In this document: positions 23,894 to 33,026 of the stretch, in pieces
Layout: every line of letters starts with the position of its first letter
Position numbering within the stretch: position 1 is the first letter of the stretch
Source of the DNA: Bryobacterales bacterium
GTDB taxonomy: Bacteria; Acidobacteriota; Terriglobia; Bryobacterales; Bryobacteraceae
Length of the DNA: 36,839 nt
Assembly (NCBI GenBank): GCA_003163855.1
Contig: PLRJ01000176.1
Coordinates: 1-36,839, forward strand
Direction of reading: 5' to 3'
Notes under the pieces: model-generated
What the model saw: the letters and a program-made list of their open reading frames with translations, nothing else
Databases searched by the model: none
Told to the model about the DNA's origin: nothing
Position numbers and translations under genes: made by a program

Positions 23894-24724
23894 CTACCTG
23901 GGATTCTTACGATAGGTAGCGGCTTTAGACGAAGAGGAGGCGAAAATAGACGAGAAATCGTCGGTCCCGATAGATCCCTTAAGCTTAATCAGAGCTTCAA
24001 TATACCCATCTACAGCCCTAATTACATTTTCGCGGTTAGTGTTAATGATACTAAACCAAAGGTCAGCCGGACTTAGGGCAAGCCTTGTCATATCGAGCAA
24101 ACCGGAACCGAAAACCTGGTCGATTGCAGTTTCAGACTGAGCTGACAGATAGCTAGCCAGTGCGGTGGAGATCAATTGCGGCAGATGCGACGTCAGGGCG
24201 ACGGTCGCATCGTGTTGGGATGCACTCATCTCGATCACGTGCGCACCCATCCGCCTGATCCAACTTCTAAATTCATCTGCCTGGACGCCTTCCACCTGAT
24301 CCAGAACATAAGGACGCCCAACGAAAAGGTCCGCCTGCGCTGCCGTCGCGCCTCGTGCTTCCTTGCCGGCCATGGGATGTCCGCCCAGAAAGGTCGCGCG
24401 CTTCACATGCTCTGCCGCGGCCTGCCCGATAGCTACTTTGGTGCTTCCGGCATCGGTAATCAGTGTTCCGGCTCTGGCAACCGGTCCAATCTTCGCCAGC
24501 GTCTCGATAATTCGGTCCACTGGTTGGGACAAATAAATCAGGTCGGACTGTTCTACCGCTTCCAGAAGCGGAGCTGTATCGGAGATAGCCCCTGCCTCCA
24601 GACCGGCTTCCAGTGCCGCCTCCGAACTAACGCCAATGATTGGGCCATCGTAACCCGCCTTACGCAGCGCCAGGCCGAACGACGCTCCTATCAGCCCTAC
24701 GCCGACAATGGCAACCTTCTCCAT
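23894..24724 (-). CDS. tyrA: Prephenate dehydrogenase
   Basis: The 276-aa enzyme has an N-terminal NAD-binding Rossmann fold (VAIVGVGLIGASFGLALRK), ITDAGSTK, and the substrate-binding FLGGHPMAGKE with the catalytic His near residue 117. This matches TyrA of the monofunctional prephenate/arogenate dehydrogenase type, which oxidises prephenate to 4-hydroxyphenylpyruvate for tyrosine. No chorismate mutase or ACT domain is fused; the mutase is a separate gene two positions upstream. It is the last gene of the seven-gene minus-strand operon, 11 bp after the DAHP synthase gene. The C-terminus is Ser-rich (FASSSSKAA). Whether it prefers prephenate or arogenate cannot be told. Confidence 0.92.
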   Translation of the reverse strand: MEKVAIVGVGLIGASFGLALRKAGYDGPIIGVSSEAALEAGLEAGAISDTAPLLEAVEQSDLIYLSQPVDRIIETLAKIGPVARAGTLITDAGSTKVAIGQAAAEHVKRATFLGGHPMAGKEARGATAAQADLFVGRPYVLDQVEGVQADEFRSWIRRMGAHVIEMSASQHDATVALTSHLPQLISTALASYLSAQSETAIDQVFGSGLLDMTRLALSPADLWFSIINTNRENVIRAVDGYIEALIKLKGSIGTDDFSSIFASSSSKAATYRKNPR

Positions 24725-24735
24725 TAGCGTTCTTG

Positions 24736-25749
24736 CTAAACGGTGCGCCCAATAGCGGCGGCGATCGCGTTCGCCTGCTGCATCAGTTGAGTGAACTGTT
24801 CAGGCCGCAGCGTTTGCGCTCCGTCGCTGGCGGCGTGATCGGGATCGGGATGCACCTCAACCAGCAATCCATCTGCACCCGCCGCTACGGCTGCCCGCGC
24901 CATGGGTAAAACATATTCGCGCTTCCCCGTGCCATGCGATGGATCGGCCACCACTGGCAGATGCGACAGCCGCTTCAACACGGGAATGGCCGCGATGTCC
25001 ATGGTGTTGCGAGTGGACGTTTCGAAGGTTCGAATACCGCGCTCGCACAGAATCACTTCGTAATTGCCACCCGACATAATGTACTCGGCCGAGAGCAACA
25101 ACTCTTCAATCGTCGCCGCTATACCCCGTTTTAAAAGCACCGGCTTGCGCGCCTTGCCCAGCTCGCGCAGCAGGTTGAAGTTCTGCATATTGCGCGCACC
25201 CACCTGCAGAATGTCGGCATACTGCAGCAGCAAGGGAATCTGCATCTGGTCCATCACCTCACTCACCACCAGCAGGCCGTGGCGGTCGGCCGCCCTTCGC
25301 ATAATCTGCAAGCCCTCCTCGCCCATCCCCTGAAAACTATAAGGCGAACTGCGCGGTTTGAAAGCGCCGCCTCGGATAACTTGCGCGCCTGTCCCCGCCA
25401 CAATCGACGCACACGCTTCCATCTGGCTTTCGCTTTCCACGCTGCACGGGCCGGCCATGGAAACTACGCGCGATCCGCCAATTTCAACCTCGCCGATCTT
25501 GACGATAGTCCCGCCGGGCTTGAAACTCCGGCTCGCCAGCTTGTAAGGCGAAACAATGCGATGGCACTCTTTTACCCCATCCAGCGCTTCCAGCGCCAGC
25601 GGATCGAAATCGTCCTGCGGTCCAACGCCGCCTAGCAAAGTATGCCTTACACCGGTGGAGCGGTGCACCGTGAATCCCATGGATACTAGCCGCTCAATCA
25701 CAAACTCCGTCTGGGGCTCCGTTGCGCCCTCTTGCATGACAACTAACAT
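24736..25749 (-). CDS. aroF: 3-deoxy-7-phosphoheptulonate (DAHP) synthase, type I beta with regulatory N-terminal domain
   Basis: The 337-aa enzyme joins an ACT/ferredoxin-like N-terminal domain ([20 protein letters not shown], to about 70) to a KDO8P-synthase-like barrel. Visible motifs are [12 protein letters not shown] (phosphoenolpyruvate loop), [42 protein letters not shown] and [13 protein letters not shown] with metal ligands. It condenses PEP and erythrose-4-phosphate, the first step of the shikimate pathway. The N-terminal domain suggests feedback control by an aromatic amino acid or prephenate, as in Thermotoga-type enzymes. It overlaps the chorismate mutase gene by 7 bp; in related bacteria these two act together, sometimes as a fusion, and the mutase can be the allosteric partner. 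Confidence 0.95.
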   Translation of the reverse strand: MLVVMQEGATEPQTEFVIERLVSMGFTVHRSTGVRHTLLGGVGPQDDFDPLALEALDGVKECHRIVSPYKLASRSFKPGGTIVKIGEVEIGGSRVVSMAGPCSVESESQMEACASIVAGTGAQVIRGGAFKPRSSPYSFQGMGEEGLQIMRRAADRHGLLVVSEVMDQMQIPLLLQYADILQVGARNMQNFNLLRELGKARKPVLLKRGIAATIEELLLSAEYIMSGGNYEVILCERGIRTFETSTRNTMDIAAIPVLKRLSHLPVVADPSHGTGKREYVLPMARAAVAAGADGLLVEVHPDPDHAASDGAQTLRPEQFTQLMQQANAIAAAIGRTV

Positions 25750-26045
25750 TTTTCCTTTTCGGCGTTCATCCTCACCTTTTGCACGGTTCTCATCTCATCG
25801 ATAATCCGTTCAAAGATGCGCATCACCGCTTCCTTCGGCAGCGGACCGTGATTGTGGCTCAACACGTTCTGGAACACCTGCTCTTCCCGCTTGGGTTCGT
25901 AGATATTGAGCGACAGGTCCTGCTTAATCTGGCCGATCTTCTCGACAATGGCAGTACGCTCGTTCAGCAACTGCAACAGCCGGATATCCAATTCGTCAAT
26001 CAGGACGCGGCACCGGTCTAAATCTTCCCTGGTCGTTTGGCTCAT
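25743..26045 (-). CDS. aroQ: Chorismate mutase, AroQ class
   Basis: The 100-aa all-helical protein is a single AroQ domain: [19 protein letters not shown] with the first catalytic Arg, then [13 protein letters not shown] with the catalytic Lys and the second Arg, and [13 protein letters not shown] with the Glu. Chorismate mutase rearranges chorismate to prephenate, diverting it from tryptophan to tyrosine and phenylalanine. Being a free-standing small protein, it would dimerise. It starts 3 bp after trpA and overlaps the DAHP synthase gene by 7 bp, placing the branch-point enzyme between trp and tyr genes of the same transcript. Confidence 0.92.
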   Translation of the reverse strand: MSQTTREDLDRCRVLIDELDIRLLQLLNERTAIVEKIGQIKQDLSLNIYEPKREEQVFQNVLSHNHGPLPKEAVMRIFERIIDEMRTVQKVRMNAEKEKC

Positions 26046-26048
26046 GCG

Positions 26049-26858
26049 CTATAGAAGCGGTTTGGTCAATGTGCGGGTAAAGGCTTCCAGTTTCTGCGCC
26101 AGATCCGCCGCACCCGCATTGGCTTCAATCGTCTTTACGATAGCGCTTCCCACCACAATGCCGTCCGCCAGTGCCGCCACTTCGGCCACTTGCGCGGGCG
26201 TGCTGATGCCGAAACCCAGTGCCAGCGGTAGGTCCGTGTACTGCCTGGTGCGCGCTAGCAAAGGGGCCGCCGCGCTGGATAACGACGTTTGTTCTCCCGT
26301 GACACCCGTGCGCGAGACCAGGTAAACAAAGCCGGAAGAATGCTGCGCGACAAGTTGCAAGCGATGGTCGGTACTGGTAGGCGCCGCTAAAAAGACTGTG
26401 TCCAATCCCTGCCCGCGTAAGCGAGCCACCGGATCGGCTGCTTCCTCAACCGAAAGATCGGTCAGCAGCACGCCATCGATGCCGGCTTGTGCCGCATCGC
26501 GCGCCAGCTTTTCAAATCCATAGCGCAGCAGCGGGTTCAGATAGCTGAACAGCAGCAGCGGGATCTCCGAATGCCGCCGGATTTGCTGCACTGTCTCCAG
26601 CAACCCATGCAGCGTGGCGCCTGCCCGCAAAGCACGGTCGGAAGCCCGTTGAATCACGGGACCATCGGCAATTGGATCAGAGAAGGGAACACCAAGTTCA
26701 ATCAGGTCGGCGCCCCCGCGTTCCAAGGCCAGCACCAGTTCCACTGTATGCGCTGGCGTGGGGTCCCCGCCCGTGATGTAAGCAATAAACGCTTTGCGAT
26801 TCGCTGCTTTACGCTCGGCGAACAGGCTCGCAATGCGTGTTGTGGTTTGAGCAGGCAC
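26049..26858 (-). CDS. trpA: Tryptophan synthase alpha subunit
   Basis: The 269-aa TIM barrel carries the catalytic pair Glu54 (LIELGVPFSDP) and Asp65 (PIADGP), equal to Glu49 and Asp60 of E. coli TrpA. Other conserved parts are FIAYITGGDP near the start, DGVLLTDLSVEEA, FLAAPTSTDHRL, and VYLVSRTGVTG before the phosphate-binding GFGIST and VVGSAIV. It cleaves indole-3-glycerol phosphate to indole, which is channelled to TrpB. The gene follows trpB by 5 bp and ends 3 bp before aroQ. Confidence 0.97.
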   Translation of the reverse strand: MPAQTTTRIASLFAERKAANRKAFIAYITGGDPTPAHTVELVLALERGGADLIELGVPFSDPIADGPVIQRASDRALRAGATLHGLLETVQQIRRHSEIPLLLFSYLNPLLRYGFEKLARDAAQAGIDGVLLTDLSVEEAADPVARLRGQGLDTVFLAAPTSTDHRLQLVAQHSSGFVYLVSRTGVTGEQTSLSSAAAPLLARTRQYTDLPLALGFGISTPAQVAEVAALADGIVVGSAIVKTIEANAGAADLAQKLEAFTRTLTKPLL

Positions 26859-26863
26859 GCCGG

Positions 26864-28093
26864 TTATTGATCCAACTCCGGCATGTTCTCGCGATAGATG
26901 TCGATATCCTTATCGCCGCGGCCCGACACGTTGACGATATAAACCTTACCAGGTTCCGATGGCGCGCGCCGGATAGCTTCCGCAACCGCATGGGCCGATT
27001 CCAGTGCTGGAATAATGCCTTCCGTACGCGCTAATGTCTTGGCCGCTGCCAGTGCATCGGCATCGCTGACCGAAACGTACTCACAGCGATTCTGATCGTG
27101 CATCCAGGCATGCTCAGGCCCGATAGACGCATAATCCAGCCCCGCCGAAACCGAATGCGTCAGCCCAACCTGGCCTTCTTCATCCTGCAGGAGATAACTG
27201 AATGTGCCATGCAGCACGCCCGGACTTCCACCGCTAAAACGTGCCGCGTGTTCACCCAGCCGCGGTCCCCTTCCACCCGCCTCGGCACCAATGAAACGCA
27301 CTGCTTTATCGGCCAGAAACGGATGAAAAATCCCCATAGCGTTGCTTCCACCACCCACGCAGGCAATGATGGCATCGGGCAGTTCGCCAATCTGCGAAAA
27401 CGATTGTTCCCGCGCCTCAAGCCCGATGACGCGATGAAAATCGCGCACCATCATCGGATAAGGATGCGCGCCCAGCGCCGAACCCAGCAGGTAATGCGTC
27501 GTCGAAATATTCGTCACCCAGTCGCGCATGGCCTCACTAATCGCATCTTTCAACGTGCGGCTTCCATTCGCCACGCCCACCACGCTCGCGCCCAGCAAGC
27601 GCATGCGAAAGACATTCAGCCGCTGCCGCCGCATGTCCTCTTCGCCCATGTAGATGATGCACTCCATGCCAAACAGCGCGCAAACCGTTGCGGTCGCCAC
27701 GCCATGCTGGCCCGCGCCAGTCTCCGCGATGATCCGTTTCTTCCCCATGCGCCGCGCCACTAGAATCTGACCCAGGCAGTTATTAATCTTGTGCGCGCCG
27801 GTGTGCAAAAGGTCCTCGCGCTTCAGCCATAACTGCGCGCCTCCCACCATTTCGCTCAGCCGCTTGGCATGATACAGCGGCGTCGGACGGCCCGCATAGT
27901 GATGCAGCAGATCGCTCAGTTCACTCTGAAAAGCCGGGTCCTGTTTAGCCTTTAGGTAAGCCTGTTCAAGCTCTTCCAGCGGCGACATCAGAACTTCGGG
28001 CACATAACGTCCCCCATAAGGTCCGAAATGTCCCATCGAATCGGGAAGGCTTTCCAGCGCTTCCTCAGCCAGCGGTAATGTAGTGGAGGTCAT
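26864..28093 (-). CDS. trpB: Tryptophan synthase beta subunit
   Basis: The 409-aa PLP enzyme has the Schiff-base Lys102 in [15 protein letters not shown], the phosphate-binding GGGSNAMG, and the COMM-region pattern around [16 protein letters not shown] and [10 protein letters not shown]. It begins [17 protein letters not shown] with [13 protein letters not shown] soon after, as in TrpB1 proteins. It condenses indole with serine to tryptophan in complex with TrpA. The start overlaps the trpF stop by 4 bp (ATGA), and the stop lies 5 bp before trpA, so the two subunits are made in step. Confidence 0.97.
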   Translation of the reverse strand: MTSTTLPLAEEALESLPDSMGHFGPYGGRYVPEVLMSPLEELEQAYLKAKQDPAFQSELSDLLHHYAGRPTPLYHAKRLSEMVGGAQLWLKREDLLHTGAHKINNCLGQILVARRMGKKRIIAETGAGQHGVATATVCALFGMECIIYMGEEDMRRQRLNVFRMRLLGASVVGVANGSRTLKDAISEAMRDWVTNISTTHYLLGSALGAHPYPMMVRDFHRVIGLEAREQSFSQIGELPDAIIACVGGGSNAMGIFHPFLADKAVRFIGAEAGGRGPRLGEHAARFSGGSPGVLHGTFSYLLQDEEGQVGLTHSVSAGLDYASIGPEHAWMHDQNRCEYVSVSDADALAAAKTLARTEGIIPALESAHAVAEAIRRAPSEPGKVYIVNVSGRGDKDIDIYRENMPELDQ

Positions 28094-28695
28094 ATCTCAA
28101 CTGCCTGTTTAGAGTGGAATGCCAGCAGCGCCGCGCTAATAAAAGCTGCCACGCTTTTCAAATTTTTCCTGCCCGGCTGCGATTCCAGCCGCGAACAGGC
28201 ATCAACGCCCCACGGTTCCGCCATGCGAATCGCTTCCGCCACATTCGCGCCGTCCAGTCCGCCCGCGATAATCGCGCGAAAGGGAAAACTTTTGGCCAGC
28301 GACCAGTCGAACGTCTTGCCCGATCCGCCGAAATTCGGACTCACCGTATCTATCAGGTAAGCCGCAATGCCATTGTCGTGCTGCGGCTGAGTCGTCACCT
28401 GGATCGCCTGCCAGTTGGTTAAACCGGAAACGGCGGCCGTGGCGCCATGAATTTGAACTACGTCCAAGTTGGCGATTCGCGCGGTGGAACGAATCTCCGC
28501 TTCCGTTGCATTGACGAAAACCCCAACCCGCAGATAGGCGCCTGTCCCGCCCATTTTTGCCGCCGCTTCAGGCGCTATATACCTCGGACTGCGCGCGTAG
28601 AAATTAAATCCAAGCGCATTCGCCCCCGCCTCAAGCGACGCTTCCGCATCCTCCTGCGTGGTGATGCCACAGACTTTGATAATGAAGTCCGTCAC
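28090..28695 (-). CDS. trpF: Phosphoribosylanthranilate isomerase
   Basis: The 201-aa barrel has the general-base Cys9 in IKVCGIT and the general-acid Asp130 in GKTFDWSLA, with [14 protein letters not shown] and VVQIHG as further family motifs. The product phosphate site reads [11 protein letters not shown]. Near the end the usual VDVSSGVE appears as VDACSRLES, a modest deviation at a conserved phosphate loop, but the other sites are intact. The enzyme converts phosphoribosylanthranilate to CdRP. It overlaps trpC upstream and trpB downstream by 4 bp each. Confidence 0.94.
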   Translation of the reverse strand: MTDFIIKVCGITTQEDAEASLEAGANALGFNFYARSPRYIAPEAAAKMGGTGAYLRVGVFVNATEAEIRSTARIANLDVVQIHGATAAVSGLTNWQAIQVTTQPQHDNGIAAYLIDTVSPNFGGSGKTFDWSLAKSFPFRAIIAGGLDGANVAEAIRMAEPWGVDACSRLESQPGRKNLKSVAAFISAALLAFHSKQAVEI

Positions 28696-29480
28696 TGTGT
28701 TAACGCCCGCAGCGCCTCCACCGGTTGCGCCGCTTTCATGAGCGACTCCCCAACTAAGAACGCATGAAAACCAGCCGCGCCCAACATATCTACATCCGCG
28801 CGAGTAAAAATCCCGCTCTCACTCACTCGAGTCACCTGCGATGGCATCAAATAACTCAGCCTTACAGACGTCTCGAGTGAAACCTCCAACGTATCCAGGT
28901 TGCGATTGTTGACGCCAATGATCTCCGCGCCCGAATCCACAGCCGCGGCGAGTTCGTCATCGTCATGCACTTCAACCAGCGCCGCCATCCCCAGTGCTTG
29001 AGCCAGTTCGCGCAGATCGCGCAATTCACGCGTACTCAAAATGGCCGCAATCAGCAGCACCGCATCGGCATTATGCGCGGCCGCCTCAAACACATGCAAA
29101 CGATGGAGCGTGAAATCTTTGCGCAGTACCGGCAGCGACACAGCCGCCCGCGCCGCTTCCATGTCATGCAGCGAACCTTGAAAATACTTGTGGTCGGTCA
29201 GCACCGATACGCAAGCCGCGCCGCCCTGTTCATAGGTGTGCGCAATGAACGCCGGATGGAAATCGGCCACTAGCAGGCCTCTGCTGGGCGAAGCCTTCTT
29301 CACCTCCGCAATAATCGCCGGATGTGTGGCTCGCAGCGCCGCCGCAAAAGGCCGCGCATGCGACTTGCGCGCATATGCAAGCTGCTCAATCTCAGCCGAA
29401 CGTTCATGCAGTTCCGCTAATTCAGACTTCTTTTGCTGGACAATTTCGGCAAGAATGCCGGATGAGGTGCGGAGCATCAT
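28692..29480 (-). CDS. trpC: Indole-3-glycerol-phosphate synthase, first gene of the aromatic operon
   Basis: The 262-aa barrel has the expected catalytic segments: IIAEVKKASPSRGLL with the catalytic Lys, VLTDHKYFQGS, LRKDFTLHRLHVFEA, ALVEVHDDDEL, IIGVNNRNLDTL, and the phosphate-binding VSESGIF with FLVGESLM. It closes CdRP to indole-3-glycerol phosphate. Two adjacent ATGs (29480 and 29477) could start it; neither has a good ribosome site. It opens the seven-gene minus-strand operon and is divergent from the cytochrome gene, with only 59 bp between start codons. A TATACT hexamer in that gap (29528-29523, minus) is a possible -10; a -35 is not evident. Confidence 0.95.
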   Translation of the reverse strand: MMLRTSSGILAEIVQQKKSELAELHERSAEIEQLAYARKSHARPFAAALRATHPAIIAEVKKASPSRGLLVADFHPAFIAHTYEQGGAACVSVLTDHKYFQGSLHDMEAARAAVSLPVLRKDFTLHRLHVFEAAAHNADAVLLIAAILSTRELRDLRELAQALGMAALVEVHDDDELAAAVDSGAEIIGVNNRNLDTLEVSLETSVRLSYLMPSQVTRVSESGIFTRADVDMLGAAGFHAFLVGESLMKAAQPVEALRALTQ

Positions 29481-29539
29481 CGCAGGAACATGGCAATGGG
29501 AATCTCCATCGTAACAGGTGGCAGTATAGTTGGATAACC

Positions 29540-30079
29540 ATGAAGAAGATCCTGGCCAGCCTTGTTTTCGCCGTTTTCGGTCTCGCCCTGCTGAGTGCCA
29601 GAGACGAAGCGCCGCGCAAAATTCCTCTGCCCGAAAACTACCGCGAGTGGGTCTATCTGAGTTCAGGCTTGGGCATGTCTTATACCGCGAACGCCAAGCC
29701 CGACGACGACCCCGACTTCGACAACGTCTTCACCGAACCAGCTGCCTACGCCGAATTCAAGAAGACCGGCACCTGGCCCGACAAGACCATGCTGATTCTG
29801 GAGGTGCGAAAGGCGCAAAGCCACAGCTCAATCAACACCAGCGGTCACTTTCAGTCGGATGTGGAAGGCATTGAGGCACACGTAAAAGATCAGCGTATGG
29901 CCGGTAAATGGGCCTTCTATTCATTCGGAACCGGTAAATCCGGCACCCTCATCCCGACATCAGCCAGTTGCTATTCCTGCCACGAGCAGCATGGAGTGGT
30001 AGATACAACTTTCGTCCAGTTCTATCCAACCTTATTGAAAATCGCGCAAGACAAGGGCACAGTTGAAAATAAGCGCTAA
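29540..30079 (+). CDS. Cytochrome P460-like exported haem protein
   Basis: The 179-aa product starts with a signal peptide (MKKILASLVFAVFGLALLSA) and ends with a c-type haem-binding motif CYSCH near residue 144, followed by EQHGVVDTTFVQFYP. The middle has TMLILEVRKAQSHSS and a GKWAFYSFG strand, matching cytochrome P460 family proteins, which bind haem through CxxCH and in some bacteria oxidise hydroxylamine or bind nitric oxide. The electron partner and substrate are unknown. I use the ATG at 29540, where the signal peptide starts, although the frame is open further upstream. No other cytochrome gene is adjacent. Confidence 0.85.
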   Translation: MKKILASLVFAVFGLALLSARDEAPRKIPLPENYREWVYLSSGLGMSYTANAKPDDDPDFDNVFTEPAAYAEFKKTGTWPDKTMLILEVRKAQSHSSINTSGHFQSDVEGIEAHVKDQRMAGKWAFYSFGTGKSGTLIPTSASCYSCHEQHGVVDTTFVQFYPTLLKIAQDKGTVENKR

Positions 30080-30212
30080 CTCGTCCTCTTCCCGCAACCC
30101 CAAAGCGCTCGTGGACATTCCGGGTTAGCCGTCGTTAATCCACGCATGCCCGAACCGCAGGGGTGTCCCCCTTCGGCAAAGCTCCTGACTCTTCTGCTGT
30201 AAACTTCTCTAA

Positions 30213-30710
30213 ATGACCCAGACAACTCATCCCTACGCCGAATTCGTAGCCGGTCGCGATCCCATGGAGTTACTGGAGCAAACACCGCGCCGCATTAGCG
30301 ATCTGGCGCAAGAGATCGGCGAAGCCAACCTGGAACTTCCCTGGGCTCCCGGCAAGTGGAGCGGACGCTTCATCCTCGCCCATTTGGCCGATTGCGAAAT
30401 CGGCTTCGGTTTCCGCTGGCGGCAAGCCGTCGCTACACCCTCTTTAGTCATTCAGCCATTCGATCAGGACGCCTGGGCCGCGCGCTACGACTCGCTAAAA
30501 GCCAAGTGGGCCCTCGGAGCCTTTGTCACCGCGCGCCTGTGGAACCTCGAGTTCCTGAAGACCGTCCCCGGCGAAGCATTTTCCAAACCCGTCATCCATC
30601 CGGAACGCGGCGAACTGACGCTCAAACTCCTGCTCCAGATCACGGCCGGACACGACATAAATCATCTGCGCCAACTTGAAGCTATCCGTGCAGCGAACGC
30701 CAGCTCCTGA
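30213..30710 (+). CDS. DinB-like four-helix-bundle protein
   Basis: The 165-aa helical protein has the DinB/YfiT-like metal pattern: the first His in FILAHLADCE (about residue 53) and a pair in ITAGHDINHLRQLE near the end. The WAPGKWSGRFILAHL motif is typical of this superfamily. Members act as metal-dependent thiol transferases (bacillithiol or mycothiol type) or have no known role; substrate is not predictable. It starts with ATG at 30213 without a clear ribosome site. Its 3' end overlaps the MATE gene reading by about 35 bp, suggesting co-translation. Confidence 0.88.
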   Translation: MTQTTHPYAEFVAGRDPMELLEQTPRRISDLAQEIGEANLELPWAPGKWSGRFILAHLADCEIGFGFRWRQAVATPSLVIQPFDQDAWAARYDSLKAKWALGAFVTARLWNLEFLKTVPGEAFSKPVIHPERGELTLKLLLQITAGHDINHLRQLEAIRAANASS

Positions 30711-32049
30711 GCAGTTAGCACCGAGGTTTTGGCCCGAAGTTCGCCGTGTCGCCTCGCTGGCCGTCCCAGTAGCTCTGGCTGAATTGGGCTGGATGGCCAT
30801 GACTACCGTGGACACCGTGATGGTAAGCCCGCTAGGTCCGGCTGCTATCGGTGCCTTGGGTGTATCGAACAGCGCTTTCTACTCCATCGCCATCTTCGGC
30901 ATGGGCATCCTGCTGGGCCTCGACACACTGGTCTCGCAAGCACACGGCGCGGGAAACAAGGCGGACACGCATCACTCGCTGGCGCAAGGCGTCTACTCGG
31001 CCTTCTTCATCGCCATCCCGCTCACCGTCATCTTTCTGTTTCTGCCCGCTATTTTCCGCGCGGTTGGCATCGTCCCGGAAGTCAGCACGCTGGCCGCGCT
31101 GTTCATCAAGACGCTGAACTGGAGCACGCTGCCGCTCCTTCTCTACGGCGCATTCCGCCGCTATTTACAGGCCATCGGCCACGTGCGGCCCGTTATGTTC
31201 GTGCTGGTCAGCGCCAATCTGGTGAACTGGTTCTTCAACTGGCTCTTTATACAAGGCCTCTGGGGAATGCCCGCGCTCGGCGTCACCGGATCGGCTTTGT
31301 CCACTTGCCTGGCGCGCGTCTACATGGCGGGTCTGCTGCTGTTTTTCATCTGCTGGTTCGAGCGCGGTAACGAACCGGGATTGCGCAGCCTGTTGCGCCG
31401 CCCCGACCCGGTCCGGTTGCTGCGCCTGATGAAAATAGGTCTTCCCGCCGCGACTCAAATCCTCCTCGAAATAGGAGCGTTCGGCGCCGCCGCCATGTTG
31501 GCCGGGCGCTTGAACCCGATCGCCCTCGCCGCCCACCAGGTAGCGCTGAATTGCGCCGGCCTCAGTTTCATGGTTCCGCTAGGCATTTCGTCCGCCGCCG
31601 CCGTGGCCGTGGGCCAGGCCGCAGGCCGCCGTCAACTCTCGGCAGCGCGCCGCGAGGGCTTCATCGCTATCGGTCTCGCCTGCGCCTTCATGTTCTGCGC
31701 CGCGCTCGCGTTCCTTCTCATACCGCGCCAGATTCTTTCCTTCTACACCGACAACCAGAAAGTGATTTCGACCGGAGTCTCGCTGCTGGCCATCGCCGCC
31801 CTGTTCCAACTCTTCGACGGCATTCAAACCGTCGCCACCGGAGCACTGCGCGGACTCGGCAAAACCAGCATCGCGATGAAGGTAAACTTCGTCGGCTACT
31901 GGTTGTTTGGATTGCCCATTGGCTATATGTTGTGCTTTCACTTGGGGCTAGGCGTGCGCGGCTTGTGGTGGGGATTGACCATGGCGCTCATCGTGATATC
32001 TCTGGTGCTGTTAGCCGAGTGGAACAAACAAACCAAATGCGCACCATAA
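30676..32049 (+). CDS. MATE family multidrug/Na+ or H+ antiporter
   Basis: The product of about 457 aa has twelve hydrophobic segments in two similar halves and the MATE start VALAELGWMAMTTVDTVMV. Other conserved pieces are LGVSNSAFYSIAIFGMGILLGLDTLVSQAHGAG in the first half and GLSFMVPLGISSAAAVAVGQAAG in the second. MATE proteins export cationic or aromatic compounds in exchange for Na+ or H+. The open frame begins at a TTG (30676), with a GTG at 30688 as alternative; both lie inside the DinB-like gene and neither has a good ribosome site. The stop overlaps the amidohydrolase start by 13 bp, so the two are probably translated together. Confidence 0.95.
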   Translation: MKLSVQRTPAPEQLAPRFWPEVRRVASLAVPVALAELGWMAMTTVDTVMVSPLGPAAIGALGVSNSAFYSIAIFGMGILLGLDTLVSQAHGAGNKADTHHSLAQGVYSAFFIAIPLTVIFLFLPAIFRAVGIVPEVSTLAALFIKTLNWSTLPLLLYGAFRRYLQAIGHVRPVMFVLVSANLVNWFFNWLFIQGLWGMPALGVTGSALSTCLARVYMAGLLLFFICWFERGNEPGLRSLLRRPDPVRLLRLMKIGLPAATQILLEIGAFGAAAMLAGRLNPIALAAHQVALNCAGLSFMVPLGISSAAAVAVGQAAGRRQLSAARREGFIAIGLACAFMFCAALAFLLIPRQILSFYTDNQKVISTGVSLLAIAALFQLFDGIQTVATGALRGLGKTSIAMKVNFVGYWLFGLPIGYMLCFHLGLGVRGLWWGLTMALIVISLVLLAEWNKQTKCAP

Positions 32050-33026
32050 CGCTCGAAGAACACTTTGTTACGGAATCATTTCTGCGCGCCACGAATGAGA
32101 ACGGTCACGGCTTTCCGCCGCAGCTTGCCCAAATGCAATCGAAACTACTCGACCTTGGCGCCGGCCGCATCGCGGCGATGGATGAAGCAGCCATCGATCT
32201 GCAGGTGCTCTCGCTAGCCGCCCTTGGCTTCGACGAGCTTGACGCCGCCACCGCGACCCCGCTCGCGCGAGATATCAACGACGAGTTGGCTCAGGCGACA
32301 CGCACTCATCCCACCCGCTTCGCAGGCTTCGCCGCCTTGGCACTTAAAGATCCATCCGCGGCTGCCGCTGAACTCGAACGTTGCGTAACGCGTCATGGCT
32401 TTGTTGGAGCGATGCTGGATGGCACAACCGGCGGTCTGTTTCTTGACGATGCCCGCTTTCTGCCCGTCTTTGAAGCCGCGTCCCATCTGGGAGTGCCGGT
32501 CTATCTTCATCCGGCCCCTCCACCTGAGACGGTGAAGCAAGCGTATTTTTCCGGTCTGCCCGGCGAGTTAGGCTTCATGCTCTCCATCGCCGGCTGGGGC
32601 TGGCACGCCGAGACCGGCCTCCACACTTTGCGCCTCATCGTCTCAGGCCTTTTCGATCGCCTGCCCAACCTGCAATGGATCATCGGTCACATGGGCGAAG
32701 GCATTCCCTACGCGCTGGCCCGTTCCAGCGGAATGCTGTCCGCCGGAGCCCCGCATCTGCGCCAGCCCGTGGCCGCCTACTTCCAATCGAACATCCACAT
32801 CACAACAAGCGGCTACTTCACCCAGCCCCCACTCCGCTGCGCCATGGACGTGGTTGGAATCGACCGGCTGCTTTTCTCCGTCGATTATCCCTTCAGTGCA
32901 AACACCCGCGGACGCCAGTATCTGGACAGCCTTGCCGAAACCTTAAGCGAGCCCGACCTATCAGCCCTTGCCCACGGCAACGCCGATCGGCTATTGAAAT
33001 TAGCTTTCAGTCAGTCCAAGGGTTGA
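32037..33026 (+). CDS. Amidohydrolase-type decarboxylase (ACMSD / resorcylate decarboxylase family)
   Basis: The 329-aa protein begins RTITLEEHF, the EEH metal motif of non-oxidative decarboxylases such as gamma-resorcylate and 2,3-dihydroxybenzoate decarboxylases. A further His in VPVYLHPAPP (about 160), the His in LQWIIGHMGEG and the Asp in LLFSVDYPFS complete the site. Such enzymes remove carboxyl groups from aromatic acids or from ACMS. I take the ATG at 32037, which fits the family; the frame is open far upstream inside the MATE gene. Paired with a MATE exporter, it might handle an aromatic compound that is then exported. The last 20 bp overlap the convergent PIN toxin gene. Confidence 0.9.
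   Translation: MRTITLEEHFVTESFLRATNENGHGFPPQLAQMQSKLLDLGAGRIAAMDEAAIDLQVLSLAALGFDELDAATATPLARDINDELAQATRTHPTRFAGFAALALKDPSAAAAELERCVTRHGFVGAMLDGTTGGLFLDDARFLPVFEAASHLGVPVYLHPAPPPETVKQAYFSGLPGELGFMLSIAGWGWHAETGLHTLRLIVSGLFDRLPNLQWIIGHMGEGIPYALARSSGMLSAGAPHLRQPVAAYFQSNIHITTSGYFTQPPLRCAMDVVGIDRLLFSVDYPFSANTRGRQYLDSLAETLSEPDLSALAHGNADRLLKLAFSQSKG

Noticed and set aside
23894..23919. CTACCT/AGGTAG hairpin at the end of tyrA as an operon terminator
   Set aside because: Only a 6-bp stem with a 14-base loop, inside the coding end and without a T-run.
31551..32036. N-terminal extension of the amidohydrolase frame inside the MATE gene
   Set aside because: Arg-rich shadow of the MATE coding strand; the family's own start (RTITLEEHF) fits the ATG at 32037.
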